DNA from: Zea mays
Lineage: Eukaryota; Streptophyta; Magnoliopsida; Poales; Poaceae
Length of the DNA: 64,000 nt
Assembly: GCF_902167145.1 (NCBI RefSeq)
Contig: NC_050101.1
Coordinates: 180,850,428-180,914,427 of the forward strand
Reading direction: 5' to 3'
The translations under genes and the position numbers were made by a program. Numbering within the stretch: position 1 is the first letter of the stretch; every line of letters begins with the position of its first letter. This document shows, piece by piece, positions 36,518 through 49,323 of the stretch. Under the pieces are notes generated by a model. It saw only the letters and a program-made list of their open reading frames with translations, made no database searches and was not told the origin of the DNA.

Positions 36518-39500
36518 ATGTCTCAAGACAAAAAAGCTGTTGCTGAGACAAAGCTGGGCGAAAAGGAGAAGCTCCTTGAGGAGAAGACTGTTGGATTTAT
36601 TGAATCAATAGCAAAGACAAATATAGAAAAGATTACTAAGGAAATTCTAGAAGGCTTATCTGAAGATACTAATGACAGCGATAGTTATGATGCGGAAAGT
36701 GGAGGCGAAGACTCTGAAGATCGGCCCTGGCGACCAAGTCATGGAGTGTTCGGGAAATCGACTATCAAACAGAGTCATCTTGATAATATGAGAGGAAGGT
36801 ATTTTCGAGATTTGTCTATTGTGAGGGCTGATGCAGACAGAGCCGTTCCTGCTCCCAAAGAAAACGAAGTCGTGATCTACCAAAGCTTCTTCAAAGCTAG
36901 GCTTCGGTTCCCGTTGAACAGATTTGTTGTTGAAGTTTTGAAGACATATCAGATTTTTCTCCACCAGATCACTCCTGAAGCAATTATTAGAATGGGGATC
37001 TTTGTCTAGGCTGTGAAAAGTCAAGGTCTAGAGCCAAGTGCAAAATGTTTTTGCAGCATGCACGAACTTTCGTATGAGACGAAGCCCTGGGGTAAAGAAC
37101 AGTATCATAACAATTTTGGTTGCTATGGCTTCGTTGCTCGTTCTGGCTCAAGCTGCCTAGTGCCAACTTTTTGGAAGAGGTGGCCCGGGGCCTGGTAGGA
37201 AGAGTGGTTTTATGTAAAAATGATTTAAAGGCGAGAGAAGATATTAAAAATATCATCATGCGCCCCATCTGGTCCCGCTTCGGCCTCCGCAAACCAAAGG
37301 TAGAGATTGATGAGGCAGCCGAAGCATGCCAAAGGACCTTCAGCACAGTTTGCGCTTTTATCGGGACAAGGGATTTATTTCAAGAACATGTATCCTACAG
37401 GATATGGCCATTGATAGACAGCTGGGAAATGCCAACAGAGAGCATCACTAACCCTAGCGAAGGTGGTTTAGTTCGATTGAAATATACCTTCAGGTTTGGG
37501 GACCCGTTTATCGAACAAGACGATGACTGGTTGAAGTGTGTTGAAAATACTAGTGATGAACTACTTGGAGCGTACTCCAAGTCTGAAGATAATGCACTAT
37601 CTGTGGCCTTCGGGAGCCGAAAAAAGAAAAGACTAAATAGAGTTTTTGATGCTATTGGATTTGTGTACCCTGACTATCGATACCCACCGCGGGGGCAGAA
37701 AAGAAAGGGTGCAACTTCTGGGAAGGATGCTGCTTCAGCTGCTTCAAGCGAGCCCGCGCCGAAGAGGAAAAAGTTGAAGGTCCTTACTCACCGACTGCGC
37801 TACATTGAACCGGCCATAGTGCCTGAATTTTGCGGTGAGACCTCTTCGGCTATTGAAGCCAAAGGACCTGCTCTTACGCAGAGGATTGAAGAGCCGGCTG
37901 CAATGCCGAAGACTGACAAAATTGAAGAACCGAGAACCGAAGGGACGAAAACATCAGAAGTTCTAAGCCCTTTGGCAGGAGTGGAGGTGCCGAAGACACA
38001 AAAAGGTCTAGCAGCAACCCCCAAGAGAAAAAGGATGGCTAGTGTATTAGATGTACTGGAGACGATAAAAACTTCAAGCTCTACTCCAGGAAAAATTGCC
38101 AAGGCTTTGAAAACACAGATTGAAATCGAGACAAAGCTGACCAAAGCCGAAGCTATTCTGAGCCATGCTGACGCCGAAGCTGGGCCTTCAGTGCCCGCCA
38201 AGGAGAAATCCTCGGAAACTAGAGAAAAGGCAGCGGAAGAAGAAGGTATAGAACAGATTTTGCCTGAAAAAGCTGCCGCTCCTACTCCCGAAGCGTCTTC
38301 CGAAGTCCTTGATTATATTATTCGACACGCTTCGGGAAAAAGATTATCTGAAGAAGAAATTTTTGAAGCTAAACACTATGCCCGAGAACTGAAATACCCG
38401 AAAGGAGCGTTAGTGTTTAATGGCACAGACGAAGATGATTTCTTATATTGCCTCCCAGACAACAAAGAATTATCTGTCTACCGGGAGATCGCCAGAAGTA
38501 TGGGGTTTCCGAAGCTCGAAGTTAGACTTTGTGCCATGACGAAGGACGATCTCGCGGATAGCCTTGCATACAACAATCTGAAGGTACGAAAATTGTGAAT
38601 TTGGAAATTTATGAATTTCGAATTAGTATTTTGTTCTTATATTGATCCATTCATTCTTTCGTGTAGGGCTTAGTACTTAGCAACGCCTTAAGGGCGCAAA
38701 AGAATGCCGAAGACGAGAGTTCCACTATTGCTCTCAACAACCTTCGAACAGAGGTTATCAAGCTGAGGAATGAAGCTTTGGAAAAAGACAAAATTCTACT
38801 TACATTGGTGGATAAAGTAAAAGAAGATGAAGCTAACTTCAAAACCCAATCTGAAGCCCAAAAATTGAGATTGAAGACCTTCGGAAGCAACTAGCCAAAG
38901 CTAAAGAGAAATGCGCAGTCGCATAAGCTAAACGAGAAATTAGCGAACACTGGACAAATCATTTAGAGAAAAACGTTGAAGAACTTCGCACATCCAAGGA
39001 AAGATGCTTTGAAAGATCTATGGACTGTGTGAAGAAAATAAAAACCAGTTTTGCCAACGTGGGCGCCTATTCTTTCGAAGAAAACTTCATACAAGGCGAC
39101 CCCGAAGGCGTTATTGAATGGTTAAGTGGGGAGGCCGAAGCCTTTGAAGAAATTCTAAGTGACCGCGGGGATGTATGCGCATTCTCTGGTGCGAGGGGAT
39201 TTGCAGCTATTTTGGAAAAGTCAGGCTGTGAACATGTTAAAACCTTGGCTCACGCCGAAGTTGCCCTCTACATTGATGATACGAAGGACCCCTCGGCCGA
39301 AGCAAGCTTAATATGTGGAAAATTTTTCACTGACATATGGGAAAATGGCGACCGAGGAATGGCGCATGAAATAATAAAGAAAAGTGAAAAAGATACTCAT
39401 GACTCTAGAGAAGCAACAAAAGCAGCTGAAAAAGCTGCGGAACTCGAAAGGCGGATAGGTATTACTTAATGGCTTTTAACTTTATTGTTTATTTTTGTGA

Positions 39501-39688
39501 CTTCGAACTGATTTACGTTTTCTACCGCAGCTGAACTATCTCCTCCCCTAGAGCCCTTCGAGTCACTGGCCGACCCAGAGGTAAAGGAATCAACAGAAAT
39601 TATTAACTTGGCCGAAACTATTGTAGACGAAGTCGTTACCCAACTGCTGATCGAAGCTGCAGATAAAGTTTTGAAAGAAGAAGAATAG
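36518..39688 (+). pseudogene. Antisense extra gene of zeon-like element, spliced, degenerate
   Basis: Plus-strand gene. Inferred exons are 36518-38583, 38667-39458 and 39531-39688, with GT-AG introns of 83 and 72 bp. The first part reads from ATG 36518 through an acidic Ser/Asp/Glu segment to a conserved-looking globular region of roughly 300 residues. A Lys/Glu/Ala-rich middle and a coiled-coil C-terminus ending in acidic residues follow. Damage: TAG at 37007-37009, TAG at 37196-37198, a frameshift in the A-run near 37215, another in an A-run near 38862, and TAA at 38924-38926. I take this to be the extra ORF known from cinful/zeon-type elements, analogous to the plus-strand gene of the gypsy element but not obviously homologous beyond architecture. 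Function is unknown. Confidence 0.7.
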
Positions 39689-40735
39689 CTATTGTAAAAA
39701 CATTGCTACATTATTAATGTAACATTCGCTGGACTATGCTTGTAATATTTGGTGCTCATGGGTTTTGAATGTAATATATGAATGGCTTTGTAATTCATTT
39801 CTTTGCGATGCATGAAACTTTTATGTACATACCGTTTTGAGCCTTCGACGAAAAAACACCTTCCCTTCTTTTCATGCTTCGTAAAGAAGAGCTTTTATGC
39901 TTCGTAAAAAATCCTCCAAGCATCACAAAAACATTAATGCTTCATCAACAATAGATTTTTTCCTCCACATCAGAGCTGATGAAGCTGTATTTCTTCAAAA
40001 CTTATTTTGTGCCTTAGCACAATTTCACTTTTTCGAAGCATTCTTCGAAGGTCAACATTGTATCCCCTTCTTGTGCCATTGATGCAATATGATGTATGAT
40101 GTTATGATATGCGAAATGATGTGATGATGTTATGTTATGCAAAAATGATGTTTATGCCGAAGATACACACCCACACCCCCATAGTGGAATACACAATCTC
40201 TTTGCCGCTTATTTTTCGGCTTCACCGCTTATTTTTCGGTGTATCAGCGCTGAGTTTTCGCTGTAAGTTCTGCATTCCCTTAGGAACGTCTTTTGAACTT
40301 CTCTGCCTTCTATTTCGGCGGTATTCGCGTTGACTTTTCGCGCTTCGCCTTATATTTCGGCGGTATTTGGCTCTGCATTCCCTTTGGAACGACTTTTGAG
40401 CATAAAACTTACACTGCACTCCCTTAGGAACGACTTTTTGTAGCTTCGGCAAACTTACGCTGTGTTCCTTAGAACGACTTTTTGTAGCTTCAGCGACTTT
40501 TTGAACTTCGTGAGTCTGTGGAGAAGATATATTTCACTATGGCAAGAACGAAGCTATTACAAGAAATGGAAAATGACAAGAGAACTAGGTTTTCAATAAT
40601 TGTTCCTTATTAAAAAAGAAAATGGCAATGAAGGTAAAAACTGTTTCAGGGGTAGGATATCTCTCAATAGATATGCTTCGATTCTGGCACAGTACTGTTG
40701 ACTGTACGAGCTTCGGACTCCTCCCTGAAGTCTCG
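39689..40735. other. Non-coding, CTTCG-rich region between convergent genes
   Basis: About 1 kb between the plus-strand gene stop (39688) and the gag stop (40736). It holds repeated motifs: 'cgcttatttttcgg' twice near 40205-40240, and four or five variants of 'ccttaggaacgacttttt' between 40270 and 40500. No open frame of note. It occupies the same place as the 89-bp array in the gypsy element. Confidence 0.7.
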
Positions 40736-42190
40736 CTACTGATGGGTCTGTTGGCTCCCTTCTGGCTGCTGGCTTCGTGAAAATACAGGTTGTAGTGGTG
40801 GATGAGGTGGAGACTGTTGCCAAGATGCCTGTGGCTGGCTAGCCGAAGCAACAGAAGCTGCAGGATGGTTACCCACATACTCTGGTATGTAGGGTGAGTG
40901 ATACGAAGCAGTGTGCATGACCTGCTTCGGCTGGTTCTGTTGAGCTGCGGCTTCTGCTATTTCCTTATGTTTCTGAATGGTGACATGACACATCCTTGTA
41001 GTATGGCCCTTGTCCTCACCATAGAATAGGCAATAATTTTTTCTAGGTTGATCCCCAAACCTTCCTCCGAAGCCCCTGGCGCCTCTGCCTCTTGGAGCTG
41101 GTGGCCGGAAAGAGCTTTGTTGCTGCCCCGAAGCTTGCGAGGAATATTGTGGCCTCTGTTGTTGACTTCCTCTATTGTCACTCTGAGTGGAATGGATTGA
41201 CCTGACATGCCTTGGGTGGATTCTTCCTCCAAAGCCCCTGGTCATTTCAGAGAACCTGTAGGCTTCCTCCCTTCTTTGGCGAAAGTCATTGTCAGCCCGG
41301 ATGTATTCATCCATCTTTTGAAGAAACTTCTCCAAAGTCTATGGAGGCTTTCTAGCAAAATACTGGGCAGTAGGTCCTGGACGAAGCCCCTTAATCATGG
41401 CCTCAATGACAATTTCATTGGGCACTGTAGGCGCTTGTGCTCTCAGGCGTAAAAACCTTTGGACGTATGCTTGGAGATACTCCCCATGATCTTGCGTGCA
41501 TTGAAAGAGAGCCTGAGCTGTGACTGGCTTTGTCTGAAAGCCCTAGAAACTTGTCACCAGCATATCCTTGAGCTTCTGCCATGAAGTAATAGTTCCTGGC
41601 CGAAGAGAAGAATACCATGTTTGGGCCACATTCTTAACTGCCATGACAAAGGACTTGGCCATGACGGTTGTGTTGCCTCCATATGAAGATATGGTTGCTT
41701 CATAACTCATCAAAAACTGCTTCGGGTCTGAATGCCCATCATACATTGGAAGCTGAGGTGGCTTATATGATGGGGGCCATGGGATAGCCTGCAGTTCTGC
41801 TGCCAAGGGAGAAGCATCGTCAAAAGTAAAGGTACCATGATTAAAATCATCATACCATCCATCATCGTTGAACAAGCCTTCTTGATGAAGCTCCCTGTGT
41901 TGGGGCCTTCATTCTTGTTTATCTTGAGCAAGATGGCATACTTCTTCAGTGGCTTCGTCAATCTGCCTTTGAAGATCGGCTAGTCGAGCCATCTTCTCCT
42001 TCTTCCTTTGTACTTGTTGATGAAGCATCTCCATGTTTCTGATTTCTTGGTCCAACTCGTCCTCCTGGGGTGTTGGACTAGTGGCCTTCCTCTTCTGGCT
42101 TCGGGCCTCTCGAAGAGAAAGGGTCTCGTGGTTTGGGTACAGTGGCTGCAGAGCGGTAGCCCCTATCGCTGAAGCTTTCTTCGGTGACAT
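40736..42190 (-). pseudogene. Zeon-like gag, three in-frame stops
   Basis: Single minus-strand frame from ATG 42190 to TAG 40736-40738 (484 codons plus terminator). It is interrupted by TGA 41909-41911, TAG 41543-41545 and TAG 41339-41341, with no frameshift. A basic N-terminus with a short coiled coil (residues ~50-90) is followed by the Gag domain ('AIPWPPSYKPPQLPMYDG' onward). A Gly/Arg-rich region and a CCHC-like knuckle 'CLFYGEDKGHTTRMC' come next, then a Gln/Pro/Ser-rich tail. In a working element Gag would form the particle and bind RNA. There is no protease or RT downstream. Confidence 0.88.
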
Positions 42191-42230
42191 GACGAAGGTC
42201 AGTGCTTGCCGAAGGTGGTCAAAAAGGATT

Positions 42231-42248
42231 CACCAGAGGTGGGCGCCA
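42231..42248 (-). promoter_or_regulatory. Primer-binding site of zeon-like element
   Basis: On the minus strand TGGCGCCCACCTCTGGTG begins one base inside the right LTR. It fixes the orientation and makes the right LTR the 5' LTR. Confidence 0.8.
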
Positions 42249-42249
42249 A

Positions 42250-42918
42250 TGTTGGGGACTTGTTCTCAAGTGCTATGAGTTAAGAACAAGGCAACACAAG
42301 AAATGTTAAATATTAATGCCCTTCGTCCTTCGAGACACTATTTCCCTTAGGATATAATGATCTTCAGATGAAGGTCATGGAGGACATACCTTCATCATTG
42401 CAACATATGATAATAAAAGGAGAATCATATGGAATGTAGGAGATAACATGAACAATTATGTAGCATTATCAGCTCATTTCTATTTTATTATCATGGAAAA
42501 ATAGAAATGATATTAAATTACAAATGTACCTTCGGCTTGAAAGAAGGTAAAGGTACGAGTGTGACGCAAAAGCAAATGCCAAGTCCACGTGAACAGTACT
42601 GGAGCACTGTTCATCTATTTATAGGCACGGGACGCAGCCCATGTAAAATTACATCCATACCCTTTACATTTGCTAATGACTCCATAGTGATCCATCGAGG
42701 TCTAAATAGCCTTTTCCCTTTTAAGTCAGTTCCCTTTTCTGCTATCATGCCGAAGCTCCATTGCGCATAGCTTCGGCTCTGCGTCAACCTTCGTATTCTT
42801 TGTGTTTCTCACACTGTGGTTCTGATCCGAGTCTGAAGGTACCTGTTCATGTATTACACTCCAGAAACATTGTTAAATCATGTTTTTGAGGACCTTCGGA
42901 AGACGAAGGCCCCCAACA
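42250..42918 (-). repeat. Zeon-like 5' LTR (right), full length
   Basis: 669 bp with inverted ends TGTTGGGG/CCCCAACA. It is followed by GACAT at 42919-42923. Confidence 0.92.
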
Positions 42919-43300
42919 GACATAAACACCGTCTAGGTATGCCTTGAATAGAGGGGATTATAGGAAAGCTGGTATCACAAAAGGTCATTAGCTAGCCCTA
43001 TAACGTCTTCATCCACTAGTTGTACTCTAATACCCTCTCGTGTGAATACAATGCCCTTGACATCAGGGAAACATCATTTTTAGTTTAAAAGATGATCTAT
43101 TATTTTGAATTCTTTATATTCCTACTTATTAGCAACTGTTTGGTGGAAAGAAGATTCCTTACAACCTTAACCTATGTTTGGATAGTTCTCTCATGCAATT
43201 TGGCTAAATTTTCCATGGTCTTTATTTTATTTTGAGAAACGATGTGGCATAATGATGTTTTACTTGAGTGGACATAAACACATCAATATGAGTTTAAGTT
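42919..43300 (-). repeat. TR-1 satellite, right of zeon-like insertion
   Basis: One TR-1 unit in reverse orientation that continues the array broken at 35547. It ends in the same unique join to knob-180 ('catcaatatgagtttaag') seen inverted at 9880-9905. Confidence 0.92.
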
Positions 43301-44752
43301 TATGTGTGTTGTGTGGCCATTGATCATTGACCAGAGGCTCGTACACGTCACCCCACAAATGTTTCCTTGCCATAGATCAGATTTTTGGATTTTTGGTGGA
43401 GACCGTTTCATGGTCAAAATCCGTAGGTGTTAGCCTTATGTATTATTGAAAATGGTCGTTCATGGCTATTTTCGGCAAAAATGAAGGTTATGTGGCCATA
43501 GATTATCGATTGGAGGCTCCTACACTTCACCCCACATACGTTTCCTTGCCATATATCACATTCTTGGTTTTCTGGTGGAGACCATTTTTTGGCCAAAAAT
43601 CTGTTGGTGTTAGCCTTCGATATTATTGAAAATGGTCCTTCATGCTATTTTCGACAAAAATGGGAGTTGTGTGGCCATTGATCATCGACCAAAGGCTTGT
43701 ACACCTCACCCCACGTATGTTTCCTGCCATAGACCACATTCTTGGATTTCAGGTGGAGACCATTTCTTGGTCAAAAATCAGTAGGTGTTAGCCTTCGGTA
43801 TTATTGAAAATGTCCGTTCATGCAATTTTCGACAAAAATGGGGGTTGTGTGGCCATTGATCATCGACCAGTTGCTCATACACCTGACCCCACATATGTTT
43901 CCTTGCCATAGATCACATTATTGGATTTCTAGTGGAGACCATTTCTTGGTAAAAAGTCCATAGGTGTTAGCCTTCGGTATTATTGAAAATGGTCGTTCAT
44001 GCTATTTTCGACAAAAATTGGGGTTGTGTGGCCATTGATCATCGACCAGAGGCTCGTACACCTCACCCCACATATGTTTCCTTCCCATAGATCACACTCT
44101 TATATATCTGGTGGAGACCATTTCTTGGTCAAAAATCCATACGTGTTAGCCTTCAATATTATTGAAAATGGTCGTTCATGATATTTTTGACAAGAATGGG
44201 GGTTGTGTGGCCATTGACCATTGACCAGAGGCTCATACACCACACCCCACATATGTTTCCTCTCTAGAGATCACATTCTTGCATTTCTGGTGGAGACCAT
44301 ATCTTGGTCAAAAATCTGTAGGTGTTAGCCTTTGGTATTATTGAAAATGGTCGTTCATGCTATTTTCGAGAAAAATGAGGATTGTGGGGCCACTTATCAT
44401 CAACAAGAGGCTCGTACATCTCACCCCACATATGTTTCCTTGCTATAGATAAAATTCTTGGATTTTTGGTGGAGACCATTTCTTGGTCAAAAATTCGTAG
44501 GTGTTAGCCTTTGGTATTATTGAAAATGCTCGTTCTTGCTATTTTGGACAAAAATGGGGGTTGTGTGGCCATTAATCATTGACCAGAGGCTCATACACCT
44601 GACCCCACAAATGTTTCCTTGCCATAGATCACATTCTTGAATTTTTGGTGGAGACCATTTCTTGGTCAAAAATCCGTAGGTGTTAGCCTTCTGTATTATT
44701 GAAATGATCATTCATGGCTATTTTCAGCAAAAATGAAGGTTGTGTGGCAATT
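43301..44752 (-). repeat. Knob 180-bp array, reverse orientation, left of long-LTR element
   Basis: About eight monomers that mirror 8255-9897 in reverse order. Shared private variants include a 'ctctctagagatcac' stretch (~44260) matching ~8730, and a 'gataaaattcttgg' stretch (~44450) matching ~8545. The last five bases, CAATT (44748-44752), form the left target duplication. Confidence 0.93.
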
Positions 44753-47700
44753 TGTCACACCCGGGTTTTAGGGGTCCAAAGCCCGGGCGCGAACATAAAC
44801 ACCAGGTGTGCTGGGACCAAGTCTCACACATATGATGCATAGTGGCACAGGATCGAATGTCACATCTTTACTATATAACAGGAGTTCTATACAAAATAAT
44901 TAAATAATTACATAATATGAGGAAACGATCTAGCAACCCAAAGTTGACTGGGAGACGACGACCTAGACCTCTCACGAACACATCGCAGCATCCTCCAAGC
45001 GCCTCATCCTGCGGTATCTGTTATTGACCTGTGGTGGTGTGAGACAGCAAGAGTGAGCTCACATACGTTCATCGCTCAACAAGTTGTGGGGAATAATGTG
45101 TATGAACTCGCCAAAGGTGGGAGCTCATGTGAAGTGTAAGGCTTACCAAAGAGGATGGCTGAAGCTGAGCATTGCTTTTAAAGTTGGTCAAAATTTTATT
45201 AGCCATTACTAAGTATAAGTAAATACCAACCCAATTAAATAGTAGAACAGAAGTAACAACATCACCTGCGATGCAATGCATATGACAAATTGAATTTAAG
45301 TTCCATAAATTAATCATGTGAGGGTCCGAGCTGCTCATGACCGTGAGCACGGCTAGTATACCAGTTTTACACTCTGCAGAGGTTGCGCATCTTTACCCAC
45401 AAGTCATGTTACCCATCTGCCAAGGGATCGCGACTTCCCATACACCTCTACCGAGGAGGCGAGGCAGGGTAACACTACGAGGCCTTTACAAAGTTCCACT
45501 AGCTTAAGAAAACCCGCTACAGTTTATAGGAAGCTCCAATGCAGGAATCCCTTGCAGGACCGCCATCGCAGCGAAATCCTCCCGAGGGCCTCCCTACACT
45601 GACCACTCCCCTACTGCCCTTGCCCCTTTCGGGTAAGGTAGTCTTCCACTAGCTTTCCTAATTAATCAGCCAAGGGCGTCCCATTAAACCCTTGTGGTAG
45701 CACTGTTTTCCCGGGTGGTCGCTCCATGTTCCAATTAACATAATGATCTTATCATGAACAGTAATAATAAACATATAATAAAAGTGTGATCATGAATAAT
45801 GTACCTTCATACCCAAAACCACATAAAGCACTAGCAAGTACTACCCAAAAAGTTCAGTGGTAAACAAGGTATAAAGATAGACAAACTAGGGTAACCTATT
45901 GGGTCCCATCAAAATTAACCTATGCAGATCATTATGATTAATCAGAACATGAATAGGTAAAAAGAAGCGATCAAGGGCACAACTTGCCTGGCACTTGAGA
46001 TTCCAGGTACCAACTTGCTCTTCAGATGACACGTGTCCTCACTGCTAAACGTGGCAATACAGACAAACATGGTATAGGCAAAAATAACATTACATCAAAC
46101 ATAAGAACAAACTATGTAATAATAATCTACGCGTTGCTACGAGATCGTAGGAATAAGAATCACTAAATTCGGAGCTACGGTTATTAAGTTATGAATTTCC
46201 TAAGGTTTTATGTATTTGATACAAGATTAATTAAGAGATAAATTTTAATACCATTTTCATGTCAAAACAAAGATACAGGGTAATAAACAACATTATTATA
46301 GGATTATAGGAATTGGAATGGATTAATTTGGACTTCATATGAATTTCTTATGAATTAAACAAATTCTAGCCTTTATTTTTGCATTAAAAATCATTTTCTA
46401 AAACCTTTTATCTGATTTCTTAACTTCCTGGACTGGGCGCACTAATACAGAGAAGGTTGGGGTTTATTCTGTAAAATATACCAGACTCAGCCTACTCCCG
46501 CGAGGACGGCGGGTTGATTCGGAATAAGCCGAGGGGCTCGTTTTGAAAATGGCCGCAGCGAAGGGGGTATGGGCTGATTTCGGCCGATGGATTCTGAATC
46601 AGCGGTCAGGATTAGATCCATACTGTAATGAACCGGTACGCGATCGCATTCGCCCGATCCAAGATCTACGGTTAATATATTACGCGTGCCAGCGGCCCTA
46701 CAATCCCAGATCTACGGCGCTGGACGAGTCCGGGCGAAGCGTTACCTTGTTTTAATCCAGCCCGCTCATCAGAAGATCAACGGCGATCGTGTGTCTTCCT
46801 CTCCACGCCGAGAGCAGGCGGTGACACCGTCGCCATCGCGGTGGTGCCATGGCCGCAACCCACAGGATCCCCGCACAACCGCCCAAACCTCGACGTGGAT
46901 GGTGCAACACGACGTGAGTGACAAGGCGATCGAGTCAAGGGGACCCATGACGCAGTCCATGCCCCCAGACGCACCGGCCACGGTAAGGAGTGGTTCTGCG
47001 GCGGAATCCCATGTCCGGCGAGAAATCGCAGTTGAACCATACCCCACGGCACAAAATGTCTCACCGGAGAACACCCCTGAGCTGATGCGCACACCCCCAG
47101 CCCGATTTTTGGATGCCAGACGACGCCAAGGTGGTTGTCCCACGATGGCGGCCCAATTTTTCCTCACCCACGGTGATGTTTCCCCCTTTCTATGTTTCTG
47201 GACAAGGTGCGCGAGCTCGGTTCGAGTCTATGGCCTAAGGAGGTCGCGAGGCCGAGCTTTTATAGGTTGGAGGCGTGGGCGAAGCAAGATCCCAAAGATC
47301 TAGCGTAGGGACTCCACTCGCCCTGGTCCGGTTGTTGCGGGCGATTTCGTTGGGAGGACGAAGATGACGACGCGGCCCCACATGTAAGTGTTGTGAACGA
47401 AACACGAAGGGGTTAGAGCGGCGGCAGCAGAACGGGGCCCACATCGTCAGAGAAAACAACGGCGTGGCAAAGGGAGCGGCTGGCGGGGCGGGCCCGCCAG
47501 TCAGCGTGCGCTGTTTTCCCCCCTGACTGGGCTGCGCGGTGGGGGTGTTATAAGGGCTGAAAGCGCAGGAAGTGGCCCGCAGTGGCTTTTGTCTTTTGTT
47601 TTTTTATTTCAAATTCAACCATGATTCATCTTTGAATTTCAAGCAAAACTCTAATGTGGACAGAAATCCTATCTTCATATATATATTATTACTGTTACTA

Positions 47701-48040
47701 TTATTATTTTTATTATTTATCTTCCTCCTCACCTTTTAATTCAAAAAGGAATAAAGGATTATCATAATGACCTTTCTCAAATTCTTTACTATATATATAT
47801 ATATTTTGTAAATTGAGGTCAAATTAAGTCTTGATTCCTTTGTTCAAATAAAAATGCTCATCACAAAATCATCAGCATGAGATGCATATTTCTTTATTCA
47901 TTTATTTGTTTAGTTGAATAATAATTTAATACCACTAACTGAGTGTGCACAAAGAAAAGGAAATCGAATAATTCCCAAAGCACTTTTATATAAATGCATG
48001 TATTATTTTTTTTACCTTATACAAATTTTAGGGTTTTACA
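44753..48040 (-). repeat. Long-LTR element, 3' LTR (left)
   Basis: 3288 bp from 'tgtcacaccc' (44753) to 'gggttttaca' (48040). A GC-rich segment at ~46400-47580 contains several open frames on both strands (longest 205 codons on plus, 132 on minus) conserved in the other LTR copy. They overlap each other in the promoter/leader zone, have no known domain, and I do not call them genes. Confidence 0.93.
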
Positions 48041-49323
48041 AATCCTACCCCCCTTAAAAAGAATCTCGTCCTCGAGATTTGTAAGAAAAGGGATACTGAA
48101 GGATTGGTTTGTAATTCAACTTTTAGTCTATAATTGGTTCAAAATTCGAGAGTGTTTTTTTATAGTCAATAGTGGGTGATTAGTTGAGCATAGGTATATA
48201 TAGGTATAGCCACCTTATTATGCAGGATGAATGATATCTTTAAAGCATATATAGTTTTGGGTAAGAAGGAGTGGGGTAAGAAAAGACTCCATCCAAGATT
48301 GTGGATCTTGACTCATCTTGGTGACCTCACTTGATCCTTGAAGACTTGAGTTGGTGCTCATCCTTTCTTGATGAAGTTGATCATCTTCTTCGGTCTTGTC
48401 TCATTGATTAGGAGTTAGTGTATATTATTGGGCTGGGGAATATGGTTAAGATAGGTATGGATGAGATAGACTACATGATGTAGGTCAAAAGTTTGTTTGA
48501 TGTTAGGTGGGGATAGGTAGATCATGCAATCCATCAAGACTCTATTGGTTGGGTTGGTCTCTCATTCTTTATTTAGTGTAGGGTGAACTAAGTTAAAACA
48601 TGTGGAGAGGGTCTAATCTATTTCACAAGTATTAACTGGTCCATTAAGTAACTCACTTTAGATTAGATCATATTAGGTTAGATGGGATCTAGATTAGATT
48701 GGTATGACTAGCTTGACTAGATAAGATCTAATTAATTTGCATTAGATCATGGTTGTTAAACTAGGGTGGATAAGTATGCTTATTAGGATAAGATGGATCC
48801 ATAAAGATAAGATGGACTCTTTTGAGGTTAGTAAGATCTATTAGGATATGATAGAATCTTTTCGGGATAAGATGGATCTATTACGATGAGATAGATCTTT
48901 AATGAAGGATAATCTAGATTTATTTAGTTATCTTATGAATTATATTTATGCCTATATGAATATGCAGATGTAATTGTGGACATTACTCCACAACTCATCA
49001 CACTCAATCAAAGATCCAAATCAAACAAGTATCATAAGAGCAAACAGTCAAGTATACAAATATTTACAAAATTAGTTTTGATTTTTTTCCCTAAGAGTAG
49101 GTCTCCTATTTTTAGAGGTCACTTTAGATATGGGATTTCAAAGTGTGAAATCCACATTTGTCTTTAGAAGGAAAAGGTAAGAATAATCAGAGTAAGGCGG
49201 AAATAGATGAGAAAAGATTAAGAAAAGTTTAGAAAGAATCAGAGTAGCAAAGGTAAGTAGATAATGGTTGTCCAGTTCTATCTAGGTTTCGTCCTACAGT
49301 CAACATTGCTCTGATACCACTTC
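48041..49323 (-). other. Non-coding interior of long-LTR element
   Basis: 1283 bp without a substantial open frame in either direction. The 48680-48910 part is an AT-rich patchwork of 'agatc', 'taagatggatc' and 'attaggata' motifs. On the minus strand the end at 48041-48056 is a purine tract (…AAGGGGGGTAGGATT before the LTR), preceded by a 'ctcgaggacgagatt' motif typical of the pol end in Tekay/Del-type elements. That motif is a remnant of the coding ancestor. Confidence 0.75.
49308..49319 (-). promoter_or_regulatory. Primer-binding site (initiator tRNA-Met type)
   Basis: On the minus strand TGGTATCAGAGC starts four bases inside the right LTR. This is the usual complement of the plant initiator Met-tRNA 3' end. 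Confidence 0.88.

Larger units (their letters stand above)
35548..42918 (-). mobile_element. Zeon-like non-autonomous gypsy LTR element (gag only)
   Basis: Element of 7371 bp flanked by GACAT (35543-35547 and 42919-42923). LTRs are 658 bp (left) and 669 bp (right); they differ at roughly 17-18 positions (~2.7%) by eye, and the left lacks 11 terminal bases. A minus-strand gag is present but no protease, RT or integrase. An intron-containing plus-strand gene fills the rest. Size, LTR length, CTTCG-rich sequence and gag-only content match my recollection of maize Zeon-1 of the cinful-zeon group, which would need an autonomous partner. The family name is tentative. Confidence 0.85.

Noticed and set aside
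46543..47300. Host gene inside the GC-rich island of the long LTR
   Set aside because: The island is repeated exactly in the second LTR, and the boundaries, primer site and target duplication define it as retrotransposon sequence.
46686..47303. 205-codon plus-strand ORF in the long LTR (also 51257-51874)
   Set aside because: It is antisense to the element, overlaps other frames and has no recognisable domain. The LTR repeat itself explains its conservation in two copies.
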